In this document: piece after piece, positions 21,833 through 29,876 of the stretch
Numbering within the stretch: the first letter of the stretch is position 1
Layout: each line of letters begins with the position of its first letter
Virus record (IMG/VR): IMGVR_UViG_3300042691_010331
Location: 1 to 40,415 of that record
Source of the DNA: a virus
Reading direction: 5' to 3' (one strand)
Length of the DNA: 40,415 nt
The notes under the pieces: generated by a model
What the model saw: only the letters and a program-made list of their open reading frames with translations
Database searches by the model: none
Told to the model about the DNA's origin: nothing
Position numbers and translations under genes: made by a program

Positions 21833-24136
21833 ATGCCGTTATTAGATGCAACAATACGTCCTAGTCCAATTGACCCTAGATTTGCTCTCACTGTTGCTGT
21901 TGATGAATCTGGCAAGACAGAAGCAATGTCTGAAATACCAGGGCTACAAGAGAAAGCTTATCAATATGGTGTTGCTGGTGCTACAGCACAAGCGGCAGGT
22001 GAATTAATTTCAGAAGCTCATAAGGGCTTCCAACTAGGTAAGCTTGGTGGACAGATAGAAAGAATAACAGCGCCTACTAGGGAAAGTTTAACACAAATAG
22101 CTAGTTTAGAAAATGACATTCATGGATTGAAACAACAAAAAAGATTAGCTACTTCTCATGAAGAAGTGTCAAAGATAGAGCCACAACTAGCAGCAAAAAT
22201 GCAGAGTTTAATACAAGCTAAACAGCAAGGCTTTTTAAATTCTAATGATGTTACATTACGTGTAAAAGCTGCTGTCAGAGAAGCAATAAATAATAATCCT
22301 GGTTATACAACTGCATTATCTAATTATGCCAGTGATGTTCTATGGGCATCAGGTATTCGTGAAATAGGTGATCCTACTCCTGCATTAGATGCTGCTGAAG
22401 CACAAGCTAAGAAACAAGTAAGAGATTTACAATTAAAGCAAGCACAGAGTGCGGGTGTTTTTATTGATGCCACTAAGATGCATGATGAAACTTACATGCG
22501 AGAAAGACAAGTTGATGTTCTGAATGCAATGGAAGCTAAGAATGCTATAGATGACATTATAGCCGGAAAGAAAATAGCTGATATAAATAAAGCAGCTACA
22601 ACTTCCGAACGGAATAAAAGAGCATTACAAATGCAGAATGGCGGTAGGGCTACTATTAATGATGTAGTCAATGTAACTTCTGAAGCGTTAAATAAAGCAA
22701 CTACTCCACAAGAAAAAGCTCAGATAAAACAAAATTCTATATCTACTGTTGAAGATGGACTAGACAAACTACGACAGCATTATGTTGATAGTGGCCATTC
22801 GATTTCAGAGGCGGAAAACTATACAGATAGTTTAAGAACCTATTATAACAATTTAATGAAACTGCATGATGATAGAAAGAATAATAAGATTAGTCAGGAA
22901 CAATTTGTCTCGGCTGTACATTTTGATAAAGCCATAGAGGAGGCTTATGAAACTCTAGGATTCTCTAAGGAATTTCGTAAAATAGCTGCTAAAACAAATA
23001 CAGCAGAAAAGGCTGCGTTGTTGAAAGAAAATCCTGCTCTAGCAAATCAAATAAAAAACTTCACTAAGCTGCAAGCGCATATTATTGATCCTGATACACG
23101 TGCTATGTTAGTAGAAAATATGAGGGCATTCGATAATAAACCTGCTGCTGTCCACTGGCTAACCACCTATATGCAATCTGGAAATTATGAGATGGTACAA
23201 GAAGTGACAGATGCATACACTAGGATGTTAAAGAATTTGTCTTCTCCTATGTTGTCAAGAGAGGACAGAATTAAAGGTCGGGATGTCATGGTAAGCACTC
23301 TCTCAAATTTAGCACCCGATGCACATAAATTCCTGTCATCTGAAACTAAGGCGAATGTTACAGAAGCTTTGCACGATCAAATAACTTCTGTGATGCACTT
23401 TGTTAATGGTAGTAAAAAGACATATAACTACTCAAATAAGATGGATGAGAACGGAATTATCCTCACTGTATTAGATGAACGTGGTAATGTAGATAATGAA
23501 AAAACTGCTACTGCACGTAATGTATTTGGTGTCCGTATTAACGAAGCACTAAAAGTGTATTCTCGTATTAATGGTAAATCCATGAACGAGGCTGCTAATG
23601 CCTTGCTTCCCCAGTACACTGATACATTAGGAGTTACACTACCAGAACAAACTAAACAAGGAGGTCAAGATATGTTGTCAAAAGAGTTTATTAAATCTAA
23701 GGAAGGGTTCAGAGAAAAGGCTTATAAGGATGGTGCTGGTAAATGGACTATCGGTTATGGCTTTACATCTATAGATGGCACTCCTGTTAAAGAAGGTGAT
23801 GTTATCTCTAAAGAGGATGCAGAGTTTCAATTGGATAGGATATTAGATGAGCATAAAACATTTAAAAATAAAATCACCCGTGAGCTAACTCCTTATCAAG
23901 AGGATGCGCTTGCCAGCTTTGAATACAATCTAGGGGGTGGTGTTTGGAATAAACCACGAGGTATGAAAATAATTGAAGCCATAAACAATGGTGATTTTAA
24001 CACAGCAGCAGAGTTATGGCGTACATACAATAAAATAAAGAATCCCAAAACAGGACAATATGAAGTGAGCAAAGGATTAGTTAGTAGACGAGAAGAAGAA
24101 GCTAAAATGTTGATGGCACAAAATGAAGGGGAATAA
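21833..24136 (+). CDS. Internal virion protein with C-terminal GH24 lysozyme
   Basis: The 767-residue protein has a long helical N-terminal part (residues 1-600, gp15-like, with coiled coils such as SLENDIHGLKQQKRL). A T4-type lysozyme domain follows at about 614-765. The catalytic triad E624, D633, T639 has exactly the T4 lysozyme spacing (E11, D20, T26), in EGFREKAYKDGAGKWTIGYG. As part of the virion it would open peptidoglycan at DNA entry. An internal start with a perfect ribosome site (see 23672-24136) could also release the lysozyme as a free endolysin. Confidence 0.85.
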   Translation: MPLLDATIRPSPIDPRFALTVAVDESGKTEAMSEIPGLQEKAYQYGVAGATAQAAGELISEAHKGFQLGKLGGQIERITAPTRESLTQIASLENDIHGLKQQKRLATSHEEVSKIEPQLAAKMQSLIQAKQQGFLNSNDVTLRVKAAVREAINNNPGYTTALSNYASDVLWASGIREIGDPTPALDAAEAQAKKQVRDLQLKQAQSAGVFIDATKMHDETYMRERQVDVLNAMEAKNAIDDIIAGKKIADINKAATTSERNKRALQMQNGGRATINDVVNVTSEALNKATTPQEKAQIKQNSISTVEDGLDKLRQHYVDSGHSISEAENYTDSLRTYYNNLMKLHDDRKNNKISQEQFVSAVHFDKAIEEAYETLGFSKEFRKIAAKTNTAEKAALLKENPALANQIKNFTKLQAHIIDPDTRAMLVENMRAFDNKPAAVHWLTTYMQSGNYEMVQEVTDAYTRMLKNLSSPMLSREDRIKGRDVMVSTLSNLAPDAHKFLSSETKANVTEALHDQITSVMHFVNGSKKTYNYSNKMDENGIILTVLDERGNVDNEKTATARNVFGVRINEALKVYSRINGKSMNEAANALLPQYTDTLGVTLPEQTKQGGQDMLSKEFIKSKEGFREKAYKDGAGKWTIGYGFTSIDGTPVKEGDVISKEDAEFQLDRILDEHKTFKNKITRELTPYQEDALASFEYNLGGGVWNKPRGMKIIEAINNGDFNTAAELWRTYNKIKNPKTGQYEVSKGLVSRREEEAKMLMAQNEGE
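23656..23674 (+). promoter_or_regulatory. Intragenic Shine-Dalgarno site
   Basis: AAGGAGG is followed seven bases later by an in-frame ATG. It is fully complementary to the anti-SD end of 16S rRNA. The codons it uses (CAA GGA GGT) code for Q-G-G in the linker before the lysozyme domain, where protein-level constraint is likely low. Confidence 0.7.
23672..24136 (+). CDS. Free GH24 endolysin from an internal start (candidate)
   Basis: Inside the 767-residue gene, the in-frame ATG at 23672 (Met614) is preceded by AAGGAGG with a seven-base spacer (AAGGAGGTCAAGATATG), an ideal Shine-Dalgarno sequence and the best I see in the window. The resulting 154-residue protein would start MLSKEFIKSKEG exactly at the domain boundary and contain the whole lysozyme, close to the size of free phage endolysins (146-164 residues). 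No other endolysin gene is visible. It has no signal peptide, so a holin would be needed. Internal initiation is inference from sequence. Confidence 0.65.
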   Translation: MLSKEFIKSKEGFREKAYKDGAGKWTIGYGFTSIDGTPVKEGDVISKEDAEFQLDRILDEHKTFKNKITRELTPYQEDALASFEYNLGGGVWNKPRGMKIIEAINNGDFNTAAELWRTYNKIKNPKTGQYEVSKGLVSRREEEAKMLMAQNEGE

Positions 24137-24138
24137 CA

Positions 24139-24393
24139 ATGCTAGAAATAGCAATATATGTAATGGGGTTGTTTATATCAATAACAGGATTTTATATTAA
24201 ACGGGTATATGACAAAATGGATGCCTTAGAGCAAGACTTAATTAACCATAAATTAGAAGATGCTAAAATCTATGCTACCAGGAATGAAATATCTAAAGTA
24301 GCAGATGACATTAAGGACTTAATAACTCCTATAGCTCAAAAATTAGCTAGTATAGAAGAATTTTTACGGAGTGGTGGAAAGAACACCCACTAG
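24139..24393 (+). CDS. Small membrane-anchored coiled-coil protein
   Basis: The product is 84 residues. One N-terminal transmembrane helix (IAIYVMGLFISITGFYIK, about 3-20) is followed by a helical coiled-coil segment (YDKMDALEQDLINHKLED, then ISKVADDIKDLITPIAQKLASIEEFL). Following the lysozyme gene directly, it could be an inner-membrane spanin (Rz-like), an XhlA-type accessory lysis protein, or a holin. It is the last + strand gene before the convergent terminator. Confidence 0.6.
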   Translation: MLEIAIYVMGLFISITGFYIKRVYDKMDALEQDLINHKLEDAKIYATRNEISKVADDIKDLITPIAQKLASIEEFLRSGGKNTH

Positions 24394-24441
24394 GAATTGA
24401 TTTAAGGCATTATCTCAACTAGGTTGATATCTTCCTATGGA

Positions 24442-24471
24442 AAGAGGGGTAAAATAGCTTCTACCCCTCTT
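24442..24471. terminator. Convergent-point terminator hairpin
   Basis: The perfect 10-bp stem AAGAGGGGTA/TACCCCTCTT with a 10-base loop lies in the 87-base gap between the last + strand gene and the last - strand gene. Both sides are A/T rich but without a long T-run (TTAAAATGCTT on one side, TTTCC on the other). Its place, 50 bases after the + strand stop and just after the - strand stop at 24481, fits a two-way terminator for the two arms. Confidence 0.7.
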
Positions 24472-24480
24472 AAAATGCTT

Positions 24481-24567
24481 CTATTCAAGAATAACAACGA
24501 TTGCTACTATTATTAATACAAATATGGAAAGTAATGTCCATATTCCGTCAATTACTTCAGTTCCCAT
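24481..24567 (-). CDS. 28-residue transmembrane micropeptide
   Basis: The reading frame begins MGTEVIDGIW and continues as one hydrophobic helix of about 18 residues (LLSIFVLIIVAIVVIL), ending in E. An AGAGGAG ribosome site stands eight bases before the ATG, which is strong evidence that the frame is used. It overlaps the 3' end of the DUF3310 gene by 16 bases and is the last gene of the - strand arm. Function unknown; single-helix peptides of this kind in phages can act as holins, antiholins or regulators of host membrane proteins. Confidence 0.65.
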   Translation of the reverse strand: MGTEVIDGIWTLLSIFVLIIVAIVVILE

Positions 24568-24788
24568 TTAATTAACTCCTCTAAATAGTCTTTAGCTTTC
24601 TCCAAATCTACTATACCACCCTTCTCGGGGTAGCGCGAAATATATTTGATTACATTTCCTCTTAAATAACCTCTATATTCATTCTCTGTAAATATACTTT
24701 GCATATATTCCCAGGGCTGTATGGAGAAGTTATAATGATCTGGGCATTTATTAGATACAGGTAACTCTGTCCATTGTTTAATTTCCAT
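24552..24788 (-). CDS. DUF3310 (SaV-like) protein
   Basis: The 78-residue protein has the DUF3310 core: WEYMQSIFTENEYRGYLRGNVIKYISRY, then KGGIVDLEKAKDYLEELIKWE (residues 26-77). The family occurs widely in phages and often lies near nucleotide-metabolism genes, as here downstream of ThyX and RNR. Its biochemical role is not settled. AAGGAA six bases before the ATG supports the start. Confidence 0.85.
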   Translation of the reverse strand: MEIKQWTELPVSNKCPDHYNFSIQPWEYMQSIFTENEYRGYLRGNVIKYISRYPEKGGIVDLEKAKDYLEELIKWELK

Positions 24789-24814
24789 GTAATTTCCTTA
24801 TTTTTCTAAGTTGT

Positions 24815-25042
24815 TTAACTAAGCGTGTCATACTGTTCCTTTATTTTGTTAACATGTTCTGTAATAAAGTTTAATTCGTCAATGTCAAGGCGTATACTGT
24901 TACCGTCGTGTAGATTGGTAATTTCAAGAAATACCCCTGCTGCCTCGTCCATAAGTTCAATTGTAGTAACACTGTCCCCAAATATAGGATTGTCCCCTGC
25001 ATGATGAACAGAAAATTTAGTGGGTGTAATTATATATTTCAT
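24815..25042 (-). CDS. Unknown protein downstream of ThyX
   Basis: The product has 75 residues when started at the ATG that overlaps the ThyX stop (ATGA); an in-frame ATG 24 bases upstream has its ribosome site too close. Beta-rich, it contains PIFGDSVTTIELMDEAAGVFLEIT and a helical end (DIDELNFITEHVNKIKEQYD). No domain recognised. Translation is probably coupled to ThyX. Confidence 0.6.
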   Translation of the reverse strand: MKYIITPTKFSVHHAGDNPIFGDSVTTIELMDEAAGVFLEITNLHDGNSIRLDIDELNFITEHVNKIKEQYDTLS

Positions 25043-25953
25043 ATTAAGTGCCTGTATTGTCGCCATCCTCTAAAATTACCACTCCATAGTGAACCATATC
25101 TATCCATGTGGGTAATTCCTGATTCATATTCTAGGCATGATATATCATATCCTTCTGGATATTTCATAGGGGTGGCTTGATGTTCAAATGGGGACATATG
25201 CCCATCTTTTAGTAACCTATCTGCTAGATTAATGTCATTGTTTATGTCTGGTGTGCTATTATCATGATTTAGATAACTTACTCTAGCACATCTAGCAACA
25301 GAACATTTTATAGCTTGGTTAGTAGTTAGAACACCATGTAAATCATGATTTATTTTTCCTATTGGTAGATATTCATTACCAAAAGTGTTATCTTCAAAAT
25401 CTTTAAATTCAACATATGGTAAATGCCACTCACCTATTCCTAGATCCCTAGGTGTGCTATTCATCATAGCTTCTTTCATAACTCTAGCTAGTTCTTGTAT
25501 TTCAGGTTGAGCGCATGAATGTGCCCGTAAGCTAAAGAAATTATCCCACTCTGTTGCTGTAACAATAACTTTTATATGCAGGAAAGGCTCTAACAGCCTA
25601 TTTGCTACTTGTTTATGCAAAGCACACTCCTCGCTAAGAGTGCCTGCGTGATTTGCTGCATCCTCTGCTGCAATCTCCCATGTTGTTATCGCCAGGGGTT
25701 TGTGTATTGTTTCCTCATCAGCCTGCATTCCAGACTTATTCTTTCCCCAATTGATGGGCATGGCAGGATCATTCCTGACAGAATTAATCATCCTCCCTGT
25801 GGGGATAGCTCGACTACTAGATGCGTTCCGAGAAAACACCCTATGTGTCATAAACTCACTATGTATAAATCTAGGATAGGTTAACTCCAATGTCGTTAAC
25901 CTGATGTTGTGCTGACTAACAGAGTCGGCTATTATTTTGGCTGTTATTGTCAA
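25039..25953 (-). CDS. thyX: Flavin-dependent thymidylate synthase ThyX
   Basis: The 304-residue enzyme converts dUMP to dTMP with FAD, NADPH and methylene-THF. The signature region is SEFMTHRVFSRNASSSRAIP (residues 32-51), the phage version of the RHRxxSxNxxSxR motif. A later active-site-like segment is AWARVSYL-type: CSVARCARVSYLNHD near residue 230. It is longer than bacterial ThyX (about 220-250 residues) because of inserted segments. The start is TTG, overlapping the previous stop, with GAGGAA upstream. It works with NrdAB and MazG to supply dNTPs. Confidence 0.88.
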   Translation of the reverse strand: MTITAKIIADSVSQHNIRLTTLELTYPRFIHSEFMTHRVFSRNASSSRAIPTGRMINSVRNDPAMPINWGKNKSGMQADEETIHKPLAITTWEIAAEDAANHAGTLSEECALHKQVANRLLEPFLHIKVIVTATEWDNFFSLRAHSCAQPEIQELARVMKEAMMNSTPRDLGIGEWHLPYVEFKDFEDNTFGNEYLPIGKINHDLHGVLTTNQAIKCSVARCARVSYLNHDNSTPDINNDINLADRLLKDGHMSPFEHQATPMKYPEGYDISCLEYESGITHMDRYGSLWSGNFRGWRQYRHLI

Positions 25954-26138
25954 TGTAATTCCTCACTTTCTGTGTCTGTGTAGAATATACCACCAACAGA
26001 AAATTTAACCAATACATCTGGCATATCTGGATAGGTGAAGGATAATTCTACTACATCTGTTAGTAAATTTAATTCAGCTTCATAAGCTGAATTAACCACC
26101 TCTTCTACTATGTTTCTAAATCTATCTTTGTGTATCAT
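25950..26138 (-). CDS. Small unknown protein upstream of ThyX
   Basis: The product is 62 residues from the ATG at 26138, which has GGAGG six bases upstream; a further-upstream start would overlap the zinc-ribbon gene. Acidic, it has a helical N-terminus (KDRFRNIVEEVVNSAYEAELNLL) and a beta end (DVLVKFSVGGIFYTDTESEEL). The stop overlaps the TTG start of thyX. No family recognised. Confidence 0.55.
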   Translation of the reverse strand: MIHKDRFRNIVEEVVNSAYEAELNLLTDVVELSFTYPDMPDVLVKFSVGGIFYTDTESEELH

Positions 26139-26140
26139 TG

Positions 26141-26317
26141 TTAGTCCTCCATAGATACACAAGGTTTTTGCATTCGCTTTCTGGTAGCCTCATTATTTAA
26201 TGCTACTAACCCACAACCTGAACAATACATCCAACTAACTATTTTTTTGTTAAAAACATGCTGTGTAGTTTTGAATGTCCTCTGTTGCTGTTTCCATTTT
26301 TCTTTTTTGGTTATCAT
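26141..26317 (-). CDS. 58-residue zinc-ribbon protein, copy 1
   Basis: The reading frame begins MITKKEKWKQQQRTFKTTQH and contains YCSGCG followed 17 residues later by KPC, then ends VSMED. The C-x2-C and distant C (with a possible H) look like a zinc-binding ribbon. It is a clear paralogue of the frame at 39457-39633: same length, same KPC-x-SMED end, about half the residues identical. The GGAGG in its last codons is the ribosome site of the next gene. Function unknown. Confidence 0.75.
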   Translation of the reverse strand: MITKKEKWKQQQRTFKTTQHVFNKKIVSWMYCSGCGLVALNNEATRKRMQKPCVSMED

Positions 26318-26335
26318 ACTATTTATTATTTATTA

Positions 26336-26680
26336 TTAAATTATGTACTTCTGTCGTAAGTCTTTTACAAAATTTAGAGAATCTTCTCTACCACCTCTAT
26401 ACAGTGTTAACTCTAACTGTGCAAGATCATGTAGTAAATCCCCATATAACTCTCTGTGGATGTGGTATTTGACATTCTCTACGCACCTATTAAGGTCAGA
26501 CTGTTTAGCAATAATTTCAGAACCTAGTCGCAATTCAAATCTGTACTTATAGTAGTCATCAAAAGACACGTCAAGTTTGCTTACCTTTTCAGTGGGTAGA
26601 AAGTAGAAATCATTGTTTGAATAACTAGCTAAAACTCTCTCGTTTGTATTAATCAATTTAAATTGGTCTATTATTGACAT
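26336..26680 (-). CDS. Unknown protein between zinc-ribbon gene and nrdA
   Basis: The product has 114 residues when started at the ATG at 26680, eight bases after AAGGAG (a GTG three codons upstream is less likely). It has a beta-rich first half (NERVLASYSNNDFYFLPTEKV) and a helical second half (SDLNRCVENVKYHIHREL, DLLHDLAQLELTLYRGG). No domain is recognised. It lies directly downstream of nrdA. Confidence 0.6.
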   Translation of the reverse strand: MSIIDQFKLINTNERVLASYSNNDFYFLPTEKVSKLDVSFDDYYKYRFELRLGSEIIAKQSDLNRCVENVKYHIHRELYGDLLHDLAQLELTLYRGGREDSLNFVKDLRQKYII

Positions 26681-26731
26681 GCTATACACTCCTTCTGCCT
26701 AAATCCAGTGCATCTCTGGCTATTAATGTTC

Positions 26732-28408
26732 TCATTGACAAGCCTCACACTCACCCTTACTGGCCGTTACACCAGCTTTACTATAGCAATAATATAAACT
26801 TAAAATATCTTCATTTAAAAAGGCTTCTTTATGAACAGAACTAATATACTCTTCAGAAGCATCAGCAGCAAAGAACAAATTAACACTCTGTCCTTGATCT
26901 ATATATGGCTGACGCTGTGCTGCATGGCGTATAATAACATGTTGGTCAATTTCAAACGCGGTTTTGAACACTTGCTTTTCATAATCACTCAACCAATTTA
27001 CAGACTGAACACTACCAAAATTATTAACTATCTCCTGTATGTGCTTAGTGTCATATACATGACGCACTTTCATAATTTCTAGTAAAACTGAATTAACTCT
27101 TTCCATTTCACCTGCCACAGTGGTTTGTGTGTATGTCATGGCCGGGTCTGGATTGATACCTTCACTAATCCCTCCCATAATAAGTGCTGTACTCTTTGTA
27201 GGAGCAATAGCCATTAAATGAGTGTTCATTTTTTGGGTGTCTTTACACCAAAGAGGACGCCCAAATAAGAAAGATGAATCTTCAGACGCCTGTGTGCTTT
27301 GTTGTTTAATATGTTTAAATATAGTAGTGTTTAAAAACTGTGCCTCTAAACTTTCAAATGGTATGTTTTTAAGTTGTAATAGTGTATGCCAACCACATAC
27401 ACCTAAACCTAATGCTCTACCATTCTGAGTAAATTGTCTAGCTTTCTCTAGTCCATATACACCTTCACTCTGCTTAATAAACTCCTCAGCAACACAATCT
27501 AGGAATATTGTAGAAAAGTATACGGCATTTGTATTCTTCCACTCATCCCACTTAGCTAAATTCATAGATGATAGCACACATGTAAAAGTGTTGTGGTCAT
27601 CACTATGTAACATTATCTCTGTACAAAGATTACTAGCTTTTATGTCTAAATTGTTATTAATATATGCTAACGGTCTGTGTCTATTAGCTTTATCAACAAA
27701 AAAGAAATAACCTTTGCCGGTTATCATCTTTGTTTTTAATGCTTTTTGATAACGTCGAATAGCTTCAGAATTTGATTTGTTCAAATCCTTAATAAACTCG
27801 TCTGTGATATTCCATCCAATATTTACATCATCAGGATGGTGTAATATAAAATCACACAGTTCATCAAAATCACCATGTGTGATGGGTAAATATCCTGCCC
27901 ATGCCCCACGTCGGGCTGTGCCTTGAGCAACATAACGCATGTCCTCTACAAATCCTTTAACAACAGGTAATACACCATAGGACTTACCACCTGTAGTAAT
28001 ATCACTGCCTCTTGCACGGATAGCTCCTAAATAACTTGATGTACCAAACCCATACTTAGTTAATATGGCATTCTCATGTTTGGATGTATAAATACCATCA
28101 ATACTGTCCGGTATATACCCACCAGAACAGGATACAGGCATACCTCTGTCTGTTCCCATATTGGCTAATATTGGTGTTGAAGGGCTTAACCACCCTTTCC
28201 ATAGAAGCTCAAAAAATTTTTCTGTATAGAATGTCTCATTTATTGTGTGCATTGCTGCTGTTTTAGCAATACGCATGTATTGCTCTTTAGCTGTATTAGC
28301 TTTATACAAATATCTCTCTTGAAATAATTGCCACCCTGCTGTGGTAAACCAAGAAGGTATTGTCCCTTGTTTCTGTAATCTTTTTCTTTCACTACTGTAT
28401 TTGTTCAT
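26732..28408 (-). CDS. nrdA: Ribonucleotide reductase large subunit, compact class I
   Basis: The 558-residue subunit reduces ribonucleotides to dNTP precursors. The ATG at 28408 overlaps the nrdB stop (TAATG) and is chosen over one 33 bases upstream. Catalytic residues are present: C94 in PVSCSGG, N260-C262-E264 in NLCTEI (thiyl radical cysteine), C277 in FTCVLSSMN, tyrosines Y539-Y540 in LSLYYCYS, and C-terminal C554/C557 in GECEAC. It is about 200 residues shorter than E. coli NrdA and lacks the N-terminal ATP-cone, so allosteric activity control is probably lost, which suits a phage that wants constant dNTP supply. Confidence 0.93.
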   Translation of the reverse strand: MNKYSSERKRLQKQGTIPSWFTTAGWQLFQERYLYKANTAKEQYMRIAKTAAMHTINETFYTEKFFELLWKGWLSPSTPILANMGTDRGMPVSCSGGYIPDSIDGIYTSKHENAILTKYGFGTSSYLGAIRARGSDITTGGKSYGVLPVVKGFVEDMRYVAQGTARRGAWAGYLPITHGDFDELCDFILHHPDDVNIGWNITDEFIKDLNKSNSEAIRRYQKALKTKMITGKGYFFFVDKANRHRPLAYINNNLDIKASNLCTEIMLHSDDHNTFTCVLSSMNLAKWDEWKNTNAVYFSTIFLDCVAEEFIKQSEGVYGLEKARQFTQNGRALGLGVCGWHTLLQLKNIPFESLEAQFLNTTIFKHIKQQSTQASEDSSFLFGRPLWCKDTQKMNTHLMAIAPTKSTALIMGGISEGINPDPAMTYTQTTVAGEMERVNSVLLEIMKVRHVYDTKHIQEIVNNFGSVQSVNWLSDYEKQVFKTAFEIDQHVIIRHAAQRQPYIDQGQSVNLFFAADASEEYISSVHKEAFLNEDILSLYYCYSKAGVTASKGECEACQ

Positions 28409-29364
28409 TATTTTACCCAAATAAATTCTTGTTCTTTCCAATCTCTAGTGTATTCTCTTCCTTGTCCACTGAAGAAATCATTATATTGGAAATTGTTTAT
28501 CCCTGTATAAAACCAATTTGCTATTGGGTTGAACTCTCCATCAGCAACAGCCCAGTGCTTAGGATCAATCCATAAATTCTGTAAGCAGATAGCAATACGA
28601 CTTTGTACAAACAGTTTTAAATCTGTGGCTGTGATTCCCTCAATTTCACCTTTCTCGAAAATCATATCAATTATCTGATTTTCATGCTCATATATCTGCT
28701 GTGCTATTTCATATATGGGAGAAACATCATCTAATTCTCGGATGTGTCTATATACATAAGCACCAGCCATGCTATGTAAATTTTCATCTCTAACAGAGAA
28801 GTTTATCCCTCTTACAATGTTAGTAAGTTTGTTCTTTCCCAAACTCTGGAAGTGTTTTAGAAAAGCGAAACTACTATACAATATAACACCTTCTACCATT
28901 GAGAATGCTGCCAAGGATAGAGCATCATATGGGTTATTAATATACTCATCTATTGCATTCATACGATTTACCAGAACAGGATTAGTTTGATAGTCTGTAT
29001 AGAATGCAGGATTAGCTGCATTTAATAATTCATTAATCTTGTTATAAAATGGCTTATGAACAGCCAATTCAAACATACCAAAGGTGGCGGCCATTGTCTG
29101 TAATTGGTGATGTTGAAATGTATCTTTGAATCTCCCATTCCAATACTCTGCACCAGCTTCTTGCTCATACAATGTGAAGAGTTTTAATACAGTGAATACA
29201 CCATGCCGTTCTGCATCTGTCAAATTTACAAGAACGTCTTGTACATCTTTTTCCACGTGTATTTCATCGGCAGTCCAAAACACCTTTAATTGGTCTTTGG
29301 TAAACTTCTCTATCTCTGGAAAGTCATTGGTAAAAACTACCGTTTTATCAAAAAAGTTAGCCAT
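28408..29364 (-). CDS. nrdB: Ribonucleotide reductase small subunit
   Basis: The 318-residue radical-generating subunit has ferritin-like helices carrying the metal site: E67 or E69 (TLYEQEAG), H103 (FELAVHKPFY), E158 (MVEGV), E194 and H197 (RDENLH). Y107 sits at the place of the radical tyrosine, four residues after H103. Unlike the usual ExxH, E99 is four residues before H103. The C-terminus ends DWKEQEFIWVK. A GGAG site precedes the ATG. It is co-translated with nrdA. Confidence 0.92.
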   Translation of the reverse strand: MANFFDKTVVFTNDFPEIEKFTKDQLKVFWTADEIHVEKDVQDVLVNLTDAERHGVFTVLKLFTLYEQEAGAEYWNGRFKDTFQHHQLQTMAATFGMFELAVHKPFYNKINELLNAANPAFYTDYQTNPVLVNRMNAIDEYINNPYDALSLAAFSMVEGVILYSSFAFLKHFQSLGKNKLTNIVRGINFSVRDENLHSMAGAYVYRHIRELDDVSPIYEIAQQIYEHENQIIDMIFEKGEIEGITATDLKLFVQSRIAICLQNLWIDPKHWAVADGEFNPIANWFYTGINNFQYNDFFSGQGREYTRDWKEQEFIWVK

Positions 29365-29692
29365 TTAGTTTCTCCAATATTTTTTGGTATTCAGGGTCTG
29401 TTTCTTTAACAAATACACCTTGCCACATAATACCTTTCCTGTCTTTAATCTCTTCATAAGCTGCTTCTAAACACTCCGTAAGAGACAAACCACATTGTTC
29501 TGTTAAATTAATTAAGCAGACAAGAACATCACCAATAGCATCTCTTGTTTCTTCCATCTGCCCTTTTAAGAGGGCATCAGCAAGTTCACCCATTTCACTC
29601 TGAGCTTTCATGTATTGGCGATAGAAATCGCTACCATTAATAATGTTTCTATCGAAAGCCCATTGTCTTACTTTAAATATTAAATCGTTCAT
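29357..29692 (-). CDS. mazG: MazG-like nucleotide pyrophosphohydrolase
   Basis: The 111-residue protein has the single-domain MazG pattern: QSEMGELADALLKG (EGEL-like helix, residues 31-44), then EETRDAIGDVLVCLINL (E...D metal ligands, 47-63), then AAYEEIKDRKGIMWQGVFVKE. Such enzymes hydrolyse NTPs or ppGpp-like alarmones, and in phages are thought to keep the cell in a growth state or to clean the nucleotide pool. It overlaps nrdB by eight bases. Confidence 0.88.
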   Translation of the reverse strand: MNDLIFKVRQWAFDRNIINGSDFYRQYMKAQSEMGELADALLKGQMEETRDAIGDVLVCLINLTEQCGLSLTECLEAAYEEIKDRKGIMWQGVFVKETDPEYQKILEKLNG

Positions 29693-29693
29693 A

Positions 29694-29876
29694 TTAGTCC
29701 TGAGAGTGTTCTGTAATTAATGTATATGTTAAGACATTAACACATTTTATTTTATCATTTGTTTCTCTATACCATTGGGCTTCAGCATTTGCGCGTTCTT
29801 TCGTAATGTATAGGGAATAGCCTTGCCATCTAAAATTAGCGTAATCCACAAACTCTAATCCATAGTATTGTGTCAT
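29694..29876 (-). CDS. Small unknown protein
   Basis: The product is 60 residues from the ATG that overlaps the preceding stop (ATGA), with GAGGAA upstream. Aromatic-rich (YYGLEFVDYANFRWQGYSLY), it has a helical middle (TKERANAEAQWYRET). No domain recognised. It is followed after one base by mazG. Confidence 0.55.
   Translation of the reverse strand: MTQYYGLEFVDYANFRWQGYSLYITKERANAEAQWYRETNDKIKCVNVLTYTLITEHSQD

Noticed and set aside
26336-26552. + strand frames opposite the unknown gene at 26336-26680
   Set aside because: They run against the operon direction, have no ribosome site and are mirrored from the - strand coding bases.
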